Positions 48,485-59,069 of a stretch of DNA of 64,000 bases are shown in pieces; within the stretch, counting starts at the first letter, position 1, and each line of letters starts with the position of its first letter. This stretch comes from Paraphysomonas bandaiensis (Eukaryota; Chrysophyceae): NCBI GenBank assembly GCA_965644295.1, contig CBFFRP010000410.1:124001-188000 (forward strand). The letters are read 5' to 3'. The notes beneath the pieces are model-generated. The model searched no databases. It was not told where the DNA came from and worked only from the letters and a program-made list of their open reading frames with translations. Both the position numbers and the translations under genes were made by a program.

Positions 48485-48693
48485 TCCACAACCCTCTACC
48501 GGTACGTACGTATCCTCATCCAGCCATGTAACTGATCAGTTTGACTCGTATTTTTGTCTATGTATACATACATACACATACATGCATACCATGCACGTTA
48601 ACTGCCATATATACATATATATAAACCTCACATACATACATTAAACATTCTACATTGCAATCATACAGCCAGAAGACATCGATAATTATCATC

Positions 48694-51435
48694 ATGGCAG
48701 ATGAGAATAATCAAGATAATGCAGAGAGTAGACCAGTGAGTCCAGGGGAGGGATATGATACAGAGGAATCAGAGGATGAGTTCTTTGAGGATCCTGTTGA
48801 TGTTATTAAAGATTTTGGAGCTCATCCATTAATGGAAAGAGCTCAGAAAGCACTTGTTGCACAGTTGAAAGAAGCTCAATCAAGAGTATCAAGCGATTTA
48901 TATGATAAAGAAGAAGAAATCAAGAGATTGACATTACAAAGAGAGACAATCGGTGTCGATCTGTATAACCTTCAGCAACAACTGGCTAAACTACAAGTGT
49001 CTTTAGAAAACAGTCATAATGAATACAATGGTATTGTTGATGCCAAGTTACAGGAGGAAGAACTTCTTCAGTCTATTTCTGGTAATAATAAAGAACAGCA
49101 GGCACGATACGAGGAGCATCGCAAACAGCATACCAAATATGCGAGTGAGCTAGAGGCACTGAACGAGACACTTCGCCAGATCGAGGCATATAATGCTGAA
49201 GTTAAATCAGAAATTGCAATGACGAGGCGGGCAACTTATAAGGCTGAACAAAGCATGCAGAGTTTGGAAAAACACAAATCGATGCAGGATATGTACGTTG
49301 ACAAACTAACCAAGCAAGTAAAAACCCTTCAAGAACAAATTGCTCTGCATGCTGGGCAGATAGAGGCACAGCGGAACGAAACCTTAGAAGCGAATGGTGT
49401 GTTCCAAGACACAGTCAGGGAACTAGAGCTTATTGCACACGAGAAAAAACAACTGATGACTCAGTGGAAGGCAGCCCTTGCTGGGCTCAGTCGTCGAGAT
49501 GAAGCTCTCGCCCAAGCATCACAGACACTCGCCACAGCAGAGCGAGCGGTGCACGATTATGATGTAGAACTTGAGACGATGAGGCGAAATATTCAGAATG
49601 AGCAGGGCAAGCATGAATCACTGGTGCATGTGAAGGATCGACTGGAGAGCGAGCTTCAGTGGGTGGAGGAAAATCTGGTCAAGATAAGAGCGGAGAGGGA
49701 GCAGCTACAGGAGCGGTTCGGACTTCTAACGAAGTCGCTCGCTCAGACCGATGGAGAGGCGAAAAAGCTCGGCGCAATCGCGAAAACTCTCACTGCAGAT
49801 TCTGAATCACTGCTGCAGAATCTTCAAGTAGTGACACGAGAAAGACAGCGCATGGAGGAAGAAATGCAGGCGTCGAAGAGCACCCACTCGAACGTGAATA
49901 AAGCCGTCGAAAATCTGTTGAAGAAGCAGGCAAAAGTTATGAAGAGTATTCACGATCTTGAAAATGAAGGGATTGATGTTAATAACGATATCGCTAGAAC
50001 TAAGGTTGACAGTCTGAATGCTGGTATGCTCAACGACCAACTCAGAGACCAGTTGTCTACTAATGCCAAAGAGTTCAGTGAGAAGGAGGCACTCATAGAT
50101 AAGTACCAGGTTGAGATCCGCCAGAGGCACGATGAGGTAGAGAAGAAGATGTACCGGGTGGACCGATTAAACAAAAAGTACGACAAGATGGTTGAGGCTT
50201 CAGGAGGAGAAGAGAATCTGGGCCCTCTTGAAAATACTGTGAAGAACCTAGAGAAAGAAATGGAAACGGTTTCTAACGAGTGCAAAGAATTGGAGCGTGA
50301 GTGGCTAAAGAGACAAACAGAAATGGTTGCTATCACCGCAAAATCCGAAGAAATATCTGAAGCCAATCACGAACTACAGGCCCGAGTGACTATTCTGACA
50401 CAGCAGCAGCTGCGTCTCACGAAGGATCTTCGCATCCTTACAAGTGAGGTCAAGGCAGCCAACCATAGTAACACAGACCTGCAGAAGGATGTTGCTAAAC
50501 TTAATGTGCTCATTAGTCAAAACCAGGACCAGGAAGGGGCTCTGCAGAACGAAAACTACGTATTGGAGATGGAATGCGTGGAGGAACTGAAAGAGATGGA
50601 AAAGGAAAGCGTTGCCCTGCAGGCGACAGTGAATGAGACCAAGAGTTCGAAAGCAGCTATTCTTGATGAAATAATGGATACTGAAAGACAAGCGCTTCTC
50701 TGGGAAAAGAAAATCCAGTTGGACAAAGAAACAAGGGCAGCACTGGACCCAACTGTAGGACAGGCGGAAACTCAAAACATGGAGCGTGAGATCCACAGAA
50801 TGGAACTAAGGTTAGAGGCATTAAAAAGAGAGCAGGAGCGTCTGTCCATTGAGCTAGAGAGGGCGATTAATAAGAGATCAGCGATAGCGACACGTTTCAA
50901 AGGGAGCAAAACTACCGATACAGACAAACCCGTTGCCGTTGCGAAGAAACAAGCAACCAAGGAGCTCACGCAGGCTGGGATGAAAAAACGCATATCTGCA
51001 CTGAAAAAAGAGGCCCGCGCGTTGTCAAACGAGACCTCGCAGTACACAGGGGCAATCGAGGAGAGAAAGGCTCAGTTCTCTGAAATGACATCGGAATTAG
51101 AGCGAGTTACAACCCAGCACAGTAACATGGAAGAAGAAAACCGTCAACTACAGAACGAAATAAACGACCTGTTATATCAAAAACAATTGAACCAGGAAAG
51201 AATATCCTACCGCCAAAAGTTCGTAAAACGCTTACGTGAGTACTCTGCACAAGGAATTGATGTTTCTCTTACTCTGCAAACACAACGCCGTTTGTTGGCA
51301 GCGTCGCAGGCCCTCGACAACGTCAAGGAAATTGTCACAGATTTGAAGAGTTCTAGTCCGCATTTATCTGATGTTTTGGATCGTGTTATGGCAATGACAG
51401 ATCCAGGTATTGATTTAGGAGGAGTGGAAATGTAG
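48694..51435 (+). CDS. CCDC40: CCDC40 homologue, axonemal ruler protein
   Basis: A single exon of 913 codons, starting at the ATG in ATCATCATGG; the frame is open further upstream but without an ATG. After an acidic Ser-rich N-terminus (about 1-45) almost the whole protein is heptad-like coiled coil. The region LLWEKKIQLDKETRAALDPTVG and the closing QKFVKRLREYSAQGIDVS fit CCDC40/FAP172, which pairs with CCDC39 to set the 96-nm repeat of cilia and flagella and is needed for inner dynein arms and radial spokes. Length is close to other protist homologues. Its presence indicates the organism builds motile flagella at some stage. Generic coiled-coil similarity could mislead; the ALLWEKK segment is the main reason for the specific call. 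Confidence 0.85.
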   Translation: MADENNQDNAESRPVSPGEGYDTEESEDEFFEDPVDVIKDFGAHPLMERAQKALVAQLKEAQSRVSSDLYDKEEEIKRLTLQRETIGVDLYNLQQQLAKLQVSLENSHNEYNGIVDAKLQEEELLQSISGNNKEQQARYEEHRKQHTKYASELEALNETLRQIEAYNAEVKSEIAMTRRATYKAEQSMQSLEKHKSMQDMYVDKLTKQVKTLQEQIALHAGQIEAQRNETLEANGVFQDTVRELELIAHEKKQLMTQWKAALAGLSRRDEALAQASQTLATAERAVHDYDVELETMRRNIQNEQGKHESLVHVKDRLESELQWVEENLVKIRAEREQLQERFGLLTKSLAQTDGEAKKLGAIAKTLTADSESLLQNLQVVTRERQRMEEEMQASKSTHSNVNKAVENLLKKQAKVMKSIHDLENEGIDVNNDIARTKVDSLNAGMLNDQLRDQLSTNAKEFSEKEALIDKYQVEIRQRHDEVEKKMYRVDRLNKKYDKMVEASGGEENLGPLENTVKNLEKEMETVSNECKELEREWLKRQTEMVAITAKSEEISEANHELQARVTILTQQQLRLTKDLRILTSEVKAANHSNTDLQKDVAKLNVLISQNQDQEGALQNENYVLEMECVEELKEMEKESVALQATVNETKSSKAAILDEIMDTERQALLWEKKIQLDKETRAALDPTVGQAETQNMEREIHRMELRLEALKREQERLSIELERAINKRSAIATRFKGSKTTDTDKPVAVAKKQATKELTQAGMKKRISALKKEARALSNETSQYTGAIEERKAQFSEMTSELERVTTQHSNMEEENRQLQNEINDLLYQKQLNQERISYRQKFVKRLREYSAQGIDVSLTLQTQRRLLAASQALDNVKEIVTDLKSSSPHLSDVLDRVMAMTDPGIDLGGVEM

Positions 51436-53257
51436 TAGAGATATCGATGTGTTTGTTTTCATGTGTTCGTATGCATGACTAGAATGTTATATGTCGAATC
51501 CTTTCTTCCTAATCCACTTTGATACCGTGGACTATAACAATGAATGATATGCATATACGTCAATAAACTGTGCGCTTCTTACTCAACTCAATGTAATTAG
51601 CCGAATCTATTAGATTCAAATAGACTTCTTTAAGTAGTACTTACATGACACAAATATTGAGATCAAAATTATATAACATACCTCATTTTTACATGGTAAA
51701 TATTTATAATTACATTGTCATTTTCTACAACGGTTTGTTTAACCTAGTAAGATATTTTCACTACTACCTTCTTCTATTGTATTATAGTAGTCCTACTTAA
51801 TCAGTCATTGAAAATTGTCAGTAACCATGACCGCGTATAATGTGGCGAAATATTTGACGGAAGTAGTTCGAATTTTAGATGTACTAAGTTAGCACTGCTA
51901 ACTATTCGTAACGAGAACTTTAGTATCCTGCTTGAATTATACAATTAAGGCTAATTAATTCCACCAGATTTGGTCGTTTTATAATATGTTACGGTTAATG
52001 TGATTAGTGCTTTCAGAACTATAGTATAAAAATACTTTCTGCCCCATTCCGAGGGCGTGACCATATATAGTGTAGGCTCGCTGGTATACCATCTATAACA
52101 CTGAGATTAACGTTGGTTAATAGATGCTGGTATAATAGATTATGTTTTTTGCAAAGACTGTTGTTTATATATATTGTCTTGATTAGCCTTATGGTCACAA
52201 GGAAAGGCTTGCATAACAAATAATAATAGTTTTCTATTTATTAGTAAGAATTGCTAATTGAATTATTCGGGATAAAAATGATAATAGATAAAAGTTTCCT
52301 AATAACTGCTATGCATGGGCTGGAATAATTTTGTAGCATCCTAAGTTGCATAGCTACTGAACATGATAAAAACCCATTATAATAACTGTGACCTTTACTC
52401 ATTATTATTAATCCTAATTTGTGATATAGCATATTATAAGGGTCAGTTTAGCATGGCAAAATCAGCACGCAGGAGTAGTAGCATGTCAAAGATTGTCGGA
52501 AAAGAACATATAGAGCACCTTCATAACAATCATCGTAATAAGCGGCACAAGTTGATTACGGAAATTTAACACCTTCGCAATATTTAAGTAGTATAGTAGT
52601 GTGAACGACGTTATGTATGTATTCGTTTTAGGGACCACAATTTGTCGCTATATTTTCACCAATAGTGTATGTGTGCAAGAATACACGCAAGACATAAAAG
52701 CAGTAGTGTGTGTGCGACAATAATGGAATAGAATCAATGGAATAGAATGATACTATTATTAGAACAAATGTTTCGGGAATGTTTTGAACTAAAAAAGAAG
52801 GAACTACCAAAAAATTGATTTTGTTAATAATCAATTCAGAGAATATATATTATATAATATGTCAAGCTGGAAATGGCCTATTGACACAAAAGAATTACTC
52901 ACGGTAGACGTCAATATATACCAGTTGTTGGAGTGACAAGATTCAAGGTGCATTTTCTAAAAGTAGTCATTAAATGATTATGTATGTCAAGCAAAAGTGG
53001 TCCATTTTGGGATAAGCTTGTAGTTCATAGAGCTATATTGTGAAAGCTAGCAAAAAGAATTGACGACTATTAATTGACAATGCAATAATTGGATGCTTAT
53101 AATTAAAACTTCAATAATTATTGTTGTTGACTGCCGCTGTTTGTTGTTTAGCTCCGTAATAGTTGCTACTTTTACCAGATTAATATATCAACATTTGACA
53201 TAATTGAGTTGCTGACTGCGTTTGTTTTACCAGAATATAAAATATTTATAATGTCAA
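51436..53257. other. Intergenic, no supported gene
   Basis: About 1.8 kb of AT-rich DNA. A short basic frame near 52452-52567 (MAKSARRSSSMSKIVG) has no context and was not called. No RNA gene or tandem repeat was seen. Confidence 0.4.
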
Positions 53258-53390
53258 GTAGTTGCACCTTCGTGGTGTTGGGGTGACGCACAAGCAGTGT
53301 TCATAGCGCTAAATAGTAGGATAACAGAGTTAAGTGCTAGTTTTGTACTCGAATATCTACATAGAAGGATTTAACGATATTACTGTATTT
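53258..53390 (+). repeat. Dispersed repeat family, copy B
   Basis: This matches copy A in the same orientation: GTTGCACCTT, then GACGCACAAGCAG, then a TAGCG-TAAATAGT-GGATAA block, and finally an AGGATTTTAACG-like ending. Identity is moderate with several gaps. It ends just before the stop codon side of the minus-strand 7TM gene. Confidence 0.6.
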
Positions 53391-53452
53391 GTAGTCATAC
53401 CGCCTACAATACTTTGTAACAAGCAGTTCATAGACAACTAATTCACAACACT

Positions 53453-54452
53453 TTACAATAACGACACTTGCAAACCCGAAGTTTCTCCCTTAACATTACC
53501 TTTATGATTGGGAACAACTTTGACATCATTGTATCGGTTGGGCGATACATCATCGTCATTAAATTCACACTCAAATTCCTCTAATCCAGCCATATAAGCT
53601 TCCAACATCTGAGATACACTATTCAAAACAACATGAAACTGTAATATCAGTTAATACCTTGAGAGTTTTCTTTTGCATAATAAAAATAATCAAATTCCCG
53701 ATTCCTTGAATTGGCGTTAGAAACAAAATAACAGCCTCGCGTACGTATACGTCAGCGTCACTATTTTGCGTTTCAAAAATGACATGGAATAGCACCAACA
53801 GGAATAATACGAACACAGCAAGCAAAGCATAAGCAACTGGGCCATTGATAGCACGATTCAAATATATTGATACATCTCCAGTCTTCAATTGACGGCATCT
53901 AGCTGATATAACAGCTAGACAATATAGTGAATTCAGCAGAATGACAGTCAATATACAAAGAAAGAATAATCCGTTAGCATCTCCTGATGAGGAGTTCCGT
54001 CTCGTAGCACACCAATCACCCACTCTACCAAACCCTTGTGTAACCAATGGACATATCGTACATAGAAATGGAATGAATAATATCATTAGTTTATGATATC
54101 CTCTTAGTTTCATTGTATGACTATCTTCAGGTAACTGTCCTGTAAGTATCATAAGGAACTGACGTGCGGCCCATAACATAATTAAGGAGATGATATTAAT
54201 CTGTATGGTGGTGTACCAGTAGAGACCTTCCCCTATGTAGCATCCGTATGGAAATGAGTGTAGAAAATAAGGGTATTTAGCGAGTAATTGTATGGCTGTG
54301 GATGTGTTTAAGTAGAGGACGAGTTGAGAGGTATCTGTGTGTGTGTGGGATCTATAGAGGGTTAAGGATATGAAGGATGATGAGAGAATGGTAAGGGAGA
54401 AGAGGAAAAGAAGGGTGAGGGAGAGGGGAGAGGATGGGGAGGTGTGTGTCAT
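53453..54452 (-). CDS. Seven-transmembrane receptor-like protein
   Basis: Two exons, 54452-53658 and 53608-53453, separated by a 49-nt intron, give 316 residues. Seven hydrophobic segments are visible, including LTLLFLFSLTILSSSFISL, TTIQINIISLIMLWAA, LMILFIPFLCTICPLV, FFLCILTVILLNSLYCLAV, AYALLAVFVLFLLVLFHV and AVILFLTPIQGIGNLIIFI. The extracellular-type loop YGCYIGEGLYWY and the LTPIQGIGNLIIFIMQ ending resemble cAMP-receptor/GPR-like families of protists. The short tail from exon 2 is acidic. No ligand or G-protein motif can be read. The two 7TM genes here share plan but little sequence. Confidence 0.65.
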
Positions 54453-54603
54453 AGTTCGATGCTTGTGGGATGATATGATGACATATACACATACATGTAT
54501 GTATATCTAGAGCTAGATACATACATGCATATACATACTGAGGCATGCAGAGCAGAGCAGAGATACGGTACGATAGTCGACCGGGCCGGGTGGATTGAGA
54601 TGT

Positions 54604-55292
54604 CATGTATGTATGTATGTATGTATGTATGTATGTATGTATGTATGTATGTATGTATGTATGTATGTATGTATGTATGTATGTATGTATGTAGGTAGGT
54701 ATGTATGTATGTATGTATGTATGTATGTATGTATGTATGTATGTATGTATGTATGTATGTATGTATGTATGTATGTATGTATGTATGTATGTATGTATGT
54801 ATGTATGTATGTATGTATGTATGTATGTATGTATGTATGTATGTATGTATGTATGTATGTATGTATGTATGTATGTATGTATGTATGTATGTATGTATGT
54901 ATGTATGTATGTATGTATGTATGTATGTATGTATGTATGTATGTAGGTATGTATGTATGTATGTATGTATGTATGTATGTATGTATGTATGTATGTATGT
55001 ATGTATGTATGTATGTATGTATGTATGTATGTATGTATGTAGGTATGTATGTATGTATGTATGTATGTATGTATGTATGTATGTATGTATGTATGTATGT
55101 ATGTATGTATGTATGTATGTATGTATGTATGTAGGTATGTATGTATGTATGTATGTATGTATGTATGTATGTATGTATGTATGTATGTATGTATGTATGT
55201 ATGTATGTATGTATGTATGTATGTATGTATGTATGTATGTATGTATGTATGTATGTATGTATGTATGTATGTATGTACATATGTATGTAGGT
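54604..55292. repeat. (ATGT)n microsatellite, about 0.7 kb
   Basis: Nearly pure ATGT repeats with scattered AGGT variants (near 54693, 54944, 55040, 55132 and 55288). It starts 152 bp upstream of the 7TM start codon. Large open frames on both strands here are artefacts. Confidence 0.97.
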
Positions 55293-55473
55293 ACATGTAC
55301 GGGTGTTATATATGTATATATCCATACATATCTTATAGATACATATGTATCTTACAGAGCCACTAACAAGCTAATAAGCCTCTTCTTGGGTCACAAGCTA
55401 GATCTCATGGTCAGTCTCCAGAGTGGCTAGAGGACTCTCCTTCTCTCTCTCCCTCTATAGGGGCCAGTAGTTA

Positions 55474-56107
55474 TGAGATATGACTGTACTGCATATGACT
55501 ATGCTGCATATCACTGTACTGCATATGACTGTACTGCATATGACTATGCTGCATATCACTGTACTGCGTATCACTGTACTGCATATGACTGTACTGCATA
55601 TGACTATGCTGCATATCACTGTACTGCGTATCACTGTACTGCATATGACTGTACTGCATATGACTATGCTGCATATCACTGTACTGCATATGACTATGCT
55701 GCATATGACTGTACTGCATATGACTATGCTGCATATCACTGTACTGCGTATCACTGTACTGCATATGACTGTACTGCATATGACTATGCTGCATATCACT
55801 GTACTGCGTATCACTGTACTGCATATGACTGTACTGCATATGACTATGCTGCATATCACTGTACTGCATATGACTATGCTGCATATCACTGTACTGCATA
55901 TCACTGTACTGCATATGACTATGCTGCATATCACTGTACTGCATATCACTGTACTGCATATCACTGTACTGCATATGACTATGCTGCATATCACTGTACT
56001 GCATATCACTGTACTGCATATCACTGTACTGCATATGACTATGCTGCATATCACTGTACTGCATATCACTGTACTGCATATCACTGTACTGCATATCACT
56101 ATACTGC
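55474..56107. repeat. 15-bp minisatellite, about 42 units
   Basis: The monomer alternates among ACTGTACTGCATATG, ACTATGCTGCATATC and ACTGTACTGCGTATC. A higher-order pattern of 60-75 bp repeats several times (compare 55545-55605, 55605-55665 and 55725-55785). The unit length is a multiple of three and lacks stops in several frames, so it creates long open frames on both strands. These are not taken as genes. The following 350 bp (to about 56460) is a degenerate CTATTA/ACTATGACATA-rich sequence. Confidence 0.95.
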
Positions 56108-56500
56108 TATTAACGTATAGCATGTTACTATTATATTGCACGGCTATGACATATTGCAACTGTTACTACTATTGTAACCCGTACTATGACATACTACAGC
56201 TACTCTATTATATCATACTACTATGACATGCTAGTATATCATACTCTACTATTATACTATATCATACAAGTATATCATGCTACTACTACTATTATACTAT
56301 ATCATGCTACTACTTCTATTATACATTGTGCTATGACATGGCCTATTTTTCCCACTACTGCTATTAGTACTTATTACTATGACATAGTGCTATTAATGCA
56401 TATTACTGATATTAGTACTTATTGCATAGTACTAATACTAATACTTTTATGACTATTATTAGTTTTGATTATTACCATACATGCCTAATTGTATATTTGG

Positions 56501-56995
56501 ATGTTTAGCGAGGTCCCGAAAATGATGTTCTACACCCGTATTATTAACTTGGTGCTGAGTGTATGTATGATATTGGCGTCTTTGTTGAGCTTGATTACTA
56601 CTGAAAGTGTCACCACGGGAGGTTTGGCGTGTTATGTGGTTGTGTTGTCTTGTCTTTTGTGTTGTTATGAAACACACTTAAAACAGGTGTCCAAAGTTAT
56701 CGCTCTTAATTTCGGGTTTCTGTTCAGTGCAAAGTCCAGATGTCTTTTCATGGTGTTTGTTGGGAGCTTGTTGTTTAGTTTGTTCGGAAAGTTGATAGGG
56801 TGCGCAATGATGGCCAATGCTGTATTAAATGTGTATGTTATAATAAAGCACCCGACATTTGAAGACGCCCAGAGACAGAGTGCACAGAAAGATATATCTG
56901 ATTTTCTTGCCGCACATCCAGGCCTTGCCAAACAAGCTATGGCAATGGGTGTTCAGGCTGGAAGTGACTTTGCAAGAGATAATCCAGGTGAGTAG
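56501..56995 (+). CDS. COPI-associated / TVP15-like membrane protein
   Basis: 164 residues with four predicted membrane helices. The loop HLKQVSKVIALNFGFLFSAK followed by RCLFMVFVGSLLFSLF matches the pattern of the COPI-associated/TVP15 family (short loop, then FGFL.S..GR..F..F.G). These are small Golgi membrane proteins in vesicle traffic. The start is taken at the ATG at 56501 (MFSEVPKMMFYTRIIN); the frame is open upstream without an ATG. A donor-like GTGAGT sits at 56988, just before the stop. A small extra exon ending at about 57059 is therefore possible and would change only the last few residues. Confidence 0.65.
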   Translation: MFSEVPKMMFYTRIINLVLSVCMILASLLSLITTESVTTGGLACYVVVLSCLLCCYETHLKQVSKVIALNFGFLFSAKSRCLFMVFVGSLLFSLFGKLIGCAMMANAVLNVYVIIKHPTFEDAQRQSAQKDISDFLAAHPGLAKQAMAMGVQAGSDFARDNPGE

Positions 56996-57414
56996 GAGTA
57001 TAGTGCTATTTACTACAGCTTTGAGCTATGTACATAGAAATGATAAGACAGGGTGCTGAAAGTATAGTTTCTGATCGCACATATGCACAAATTTAGTTAT
57101 TAATTCTTTAATTAATCGCAATGTATAACTTGTGTTGTTGGAACAGTAGTAATAATTATCTATGTTATGCTATTGGGTGTATTTCAATATCTATACTTTT
57201 GGTAACAGATATACAAAATACATAAAGCCGTACACGATATTGTGTTTCATGTAAAACATATTAATTTTATATTCTTTCATGTCAATCACTGATCAACTTC
57301 CGTATCTTGAATCGTCATGATATCTCAGTTTTACAGCTATTATCGCTATTTACCTGGCTAGGGACTATTGTGTGAAAGTCTTATTATTAGCAGTGGGCGT
57401 CAAGAATCGACATC

Positions 57415-58130
57415 AGATAAGTAGTTAGATGAAAACTAGTCAAGCTAGCTCGACCTCTTCCAGTAACTAACTAGTACAAATTTTCATATCCTACTATATA
57501 ACGCTACAGAAGATGCTTGTAAGGTGCAACCACTTCCGTTCTTGTGTGTGAAGGAGAAGCTCTCTGTGGACGTCAGTCCTTGAAGTACAGAAGGATTAGT
57601 CAGGAGGACGCCCCTTAGGATAGAGCTTCTCGGTCCTCGGGACTTTGTGGAGGAGAATTCTGTGTCAGTGAGTCAAATGTTCTTAACCTGAGATAAATGG
57701 ACGTGGGGGTATGTTGTAAGTTGAGGCTCCTGCGTGTCTTGGACTGGCTTTTGCTGTGAGTTGGGCCTGGGAGTGGAGTAGCTGACGGAGTTGGCGTCGT
57801 GGCGTCCCTGTTGAGGCGGGGGTGGCGGAAGAGGAAGGCGGTGGCGCGTTAGGTCTCCGCTTACGCGTAGTAAGCCTAGAACCCGTGGTTTTTGCTGGGT
57901 GTTGCTCGATTTAAATTGCGTATTACTGCATTTTGAGCGCGAGCTGAGGAACTTTGTGTATGACCACGTCGCTGAGGCGGTCTAAGGGGGAGCCGTCTTG
58001 TTAAACTTCAACTTAAATCAACATTTTCAAAATTTCACCAGGTTTTGACCACTTTACCAGGTTTGGGCATCACATCGACTTTTCGTGGCCCCCTCTGTGG
58101 TTGACAGCGAAACGCCTACTACGATCTTGG
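57415..58130 (-). mobile_element. Dispersed repeat family, copy C, with GC-rich Pro-rich segment
   Basis: Positions 57415-57548, read on the minus strand, align with copy A at 5659-5800. The shared blocks are AAGGTGCAACCACTTCCG and TTAACGCTACGAAAGCTGCTTG-like, and copy C lacks about 18 bp. The adjoining 57550-58000 is clearly GC-richer than the rest of the window. One minus-strand frame (about 57900-57690) reads TTRKRRPNAPPPSSSATPA and remains open to a stop, like a Pro/Arg-rich gag leader. A further word, GTAGTAGGCGTTTCGCTGTC (about 58103-58122), resembles copy A near 5875-5894. It is probably part of an LTR-type element; no reverse transcriptase is seen. Confidence 0.5.
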
Positions 58131-59069
58131 GGCATTTGTTTGGCTGTAGTATAGAGCGGTTGAAGGAGGGCAATACTATTGTTAGATAGTTAATCACTAC
58201 GCTGCCAAGCGAATACTACCTACTGCTCAGTTAATCACAACTTTCATCATCCTCATTATCGGAGCCATCATCGGTGACGTCATTATCACCACATTCATTC
58301 AAAATTAATTGAAATATGCATACATTCGGCCACAAGTATCGATATTAGTCTTCATAAACAGCATCTTATTGAGTGCAGTAGGATGCAGGATGCATAGTAA
58401 TAAGAACACTGAGATAATAAGTTTAGCTGCACTAAACAGAAGGTGTTCACATATATTGGAAGCACTTACAACATGACGCATGCACCTGTACTTAGATATT
58501 TCGTTTTTTAATTTTCTCCACATAATAGCGAAAATGAGCTTCATCATCTTCTGTATTGTTTCCATCACACTAAGAACGAGATGTATTCATAATATATATC
58601 ATGACTATCATAATATTGATTGCAATAGTATAGTGAGGCACTTTGACAGAAATAATATTGATTGAATATTTGAACCGTCCACCAATCAATATATTGTCCC
58701 CTAGCCCTGATTTAATTTGCAGATGTTCCTAAAAAATGCACTTTTTAGTTTACTAGGAACGTCGGATATTCCCGCCATTGATTGACAACTCTAGCAATTA
58801 TACTTTGACTAAAATGTACCAAAAAAGAATTATTGAGTTATTCAGGGAGTAAATACATTTGTTCTTCATTCCCTTTAATTTATATATAGTTGAGAAAATA
58901 AAAAGTATGATATTTTTCTATGTTCGCCTTAATTGGACGAGTACGCAAGTATAAAGAGTATTAAGTATGCGTTTGTAATATATAGTCATTAAGTCCGTGG
59001 TAGTCACAGATATAACAGTCCCGACAATGTAACTCACTTATTCGAGAATAATAAAGGAAACCGCTACAT
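58131..59069. other. Intergenic, no supported gene
   Basis: AT-rich DNA up to the 3' end of the KAP NTPase gene. Short frames (58305-58568 and 58480-58665) lie on opposite strands of the same DNA and have no recognisable content. Confidence 0.4.

Noticed and set aside
49807-51047. Minus-strand frames inside the CCDC40 gene
   Set aside because: Shadows of a long coiled-coil coding frame.
54352-55430. Long CMYV/YIHT frames on both strands
   Set aside because: Microsatellite artefacts, as at 19295.
55455-56226. Four overlapping frames of 200-250 codons on both strands
   Set aside because: All derive from the 15-bp minisatellite; no start context or unique sequence. Kept only as a finding about the repeat.
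56459-56931. Minus-strand frames opposite the TVP15-like gene
   Set aside because: Shadows; the plus strand encodes a coherent four-helix protein.
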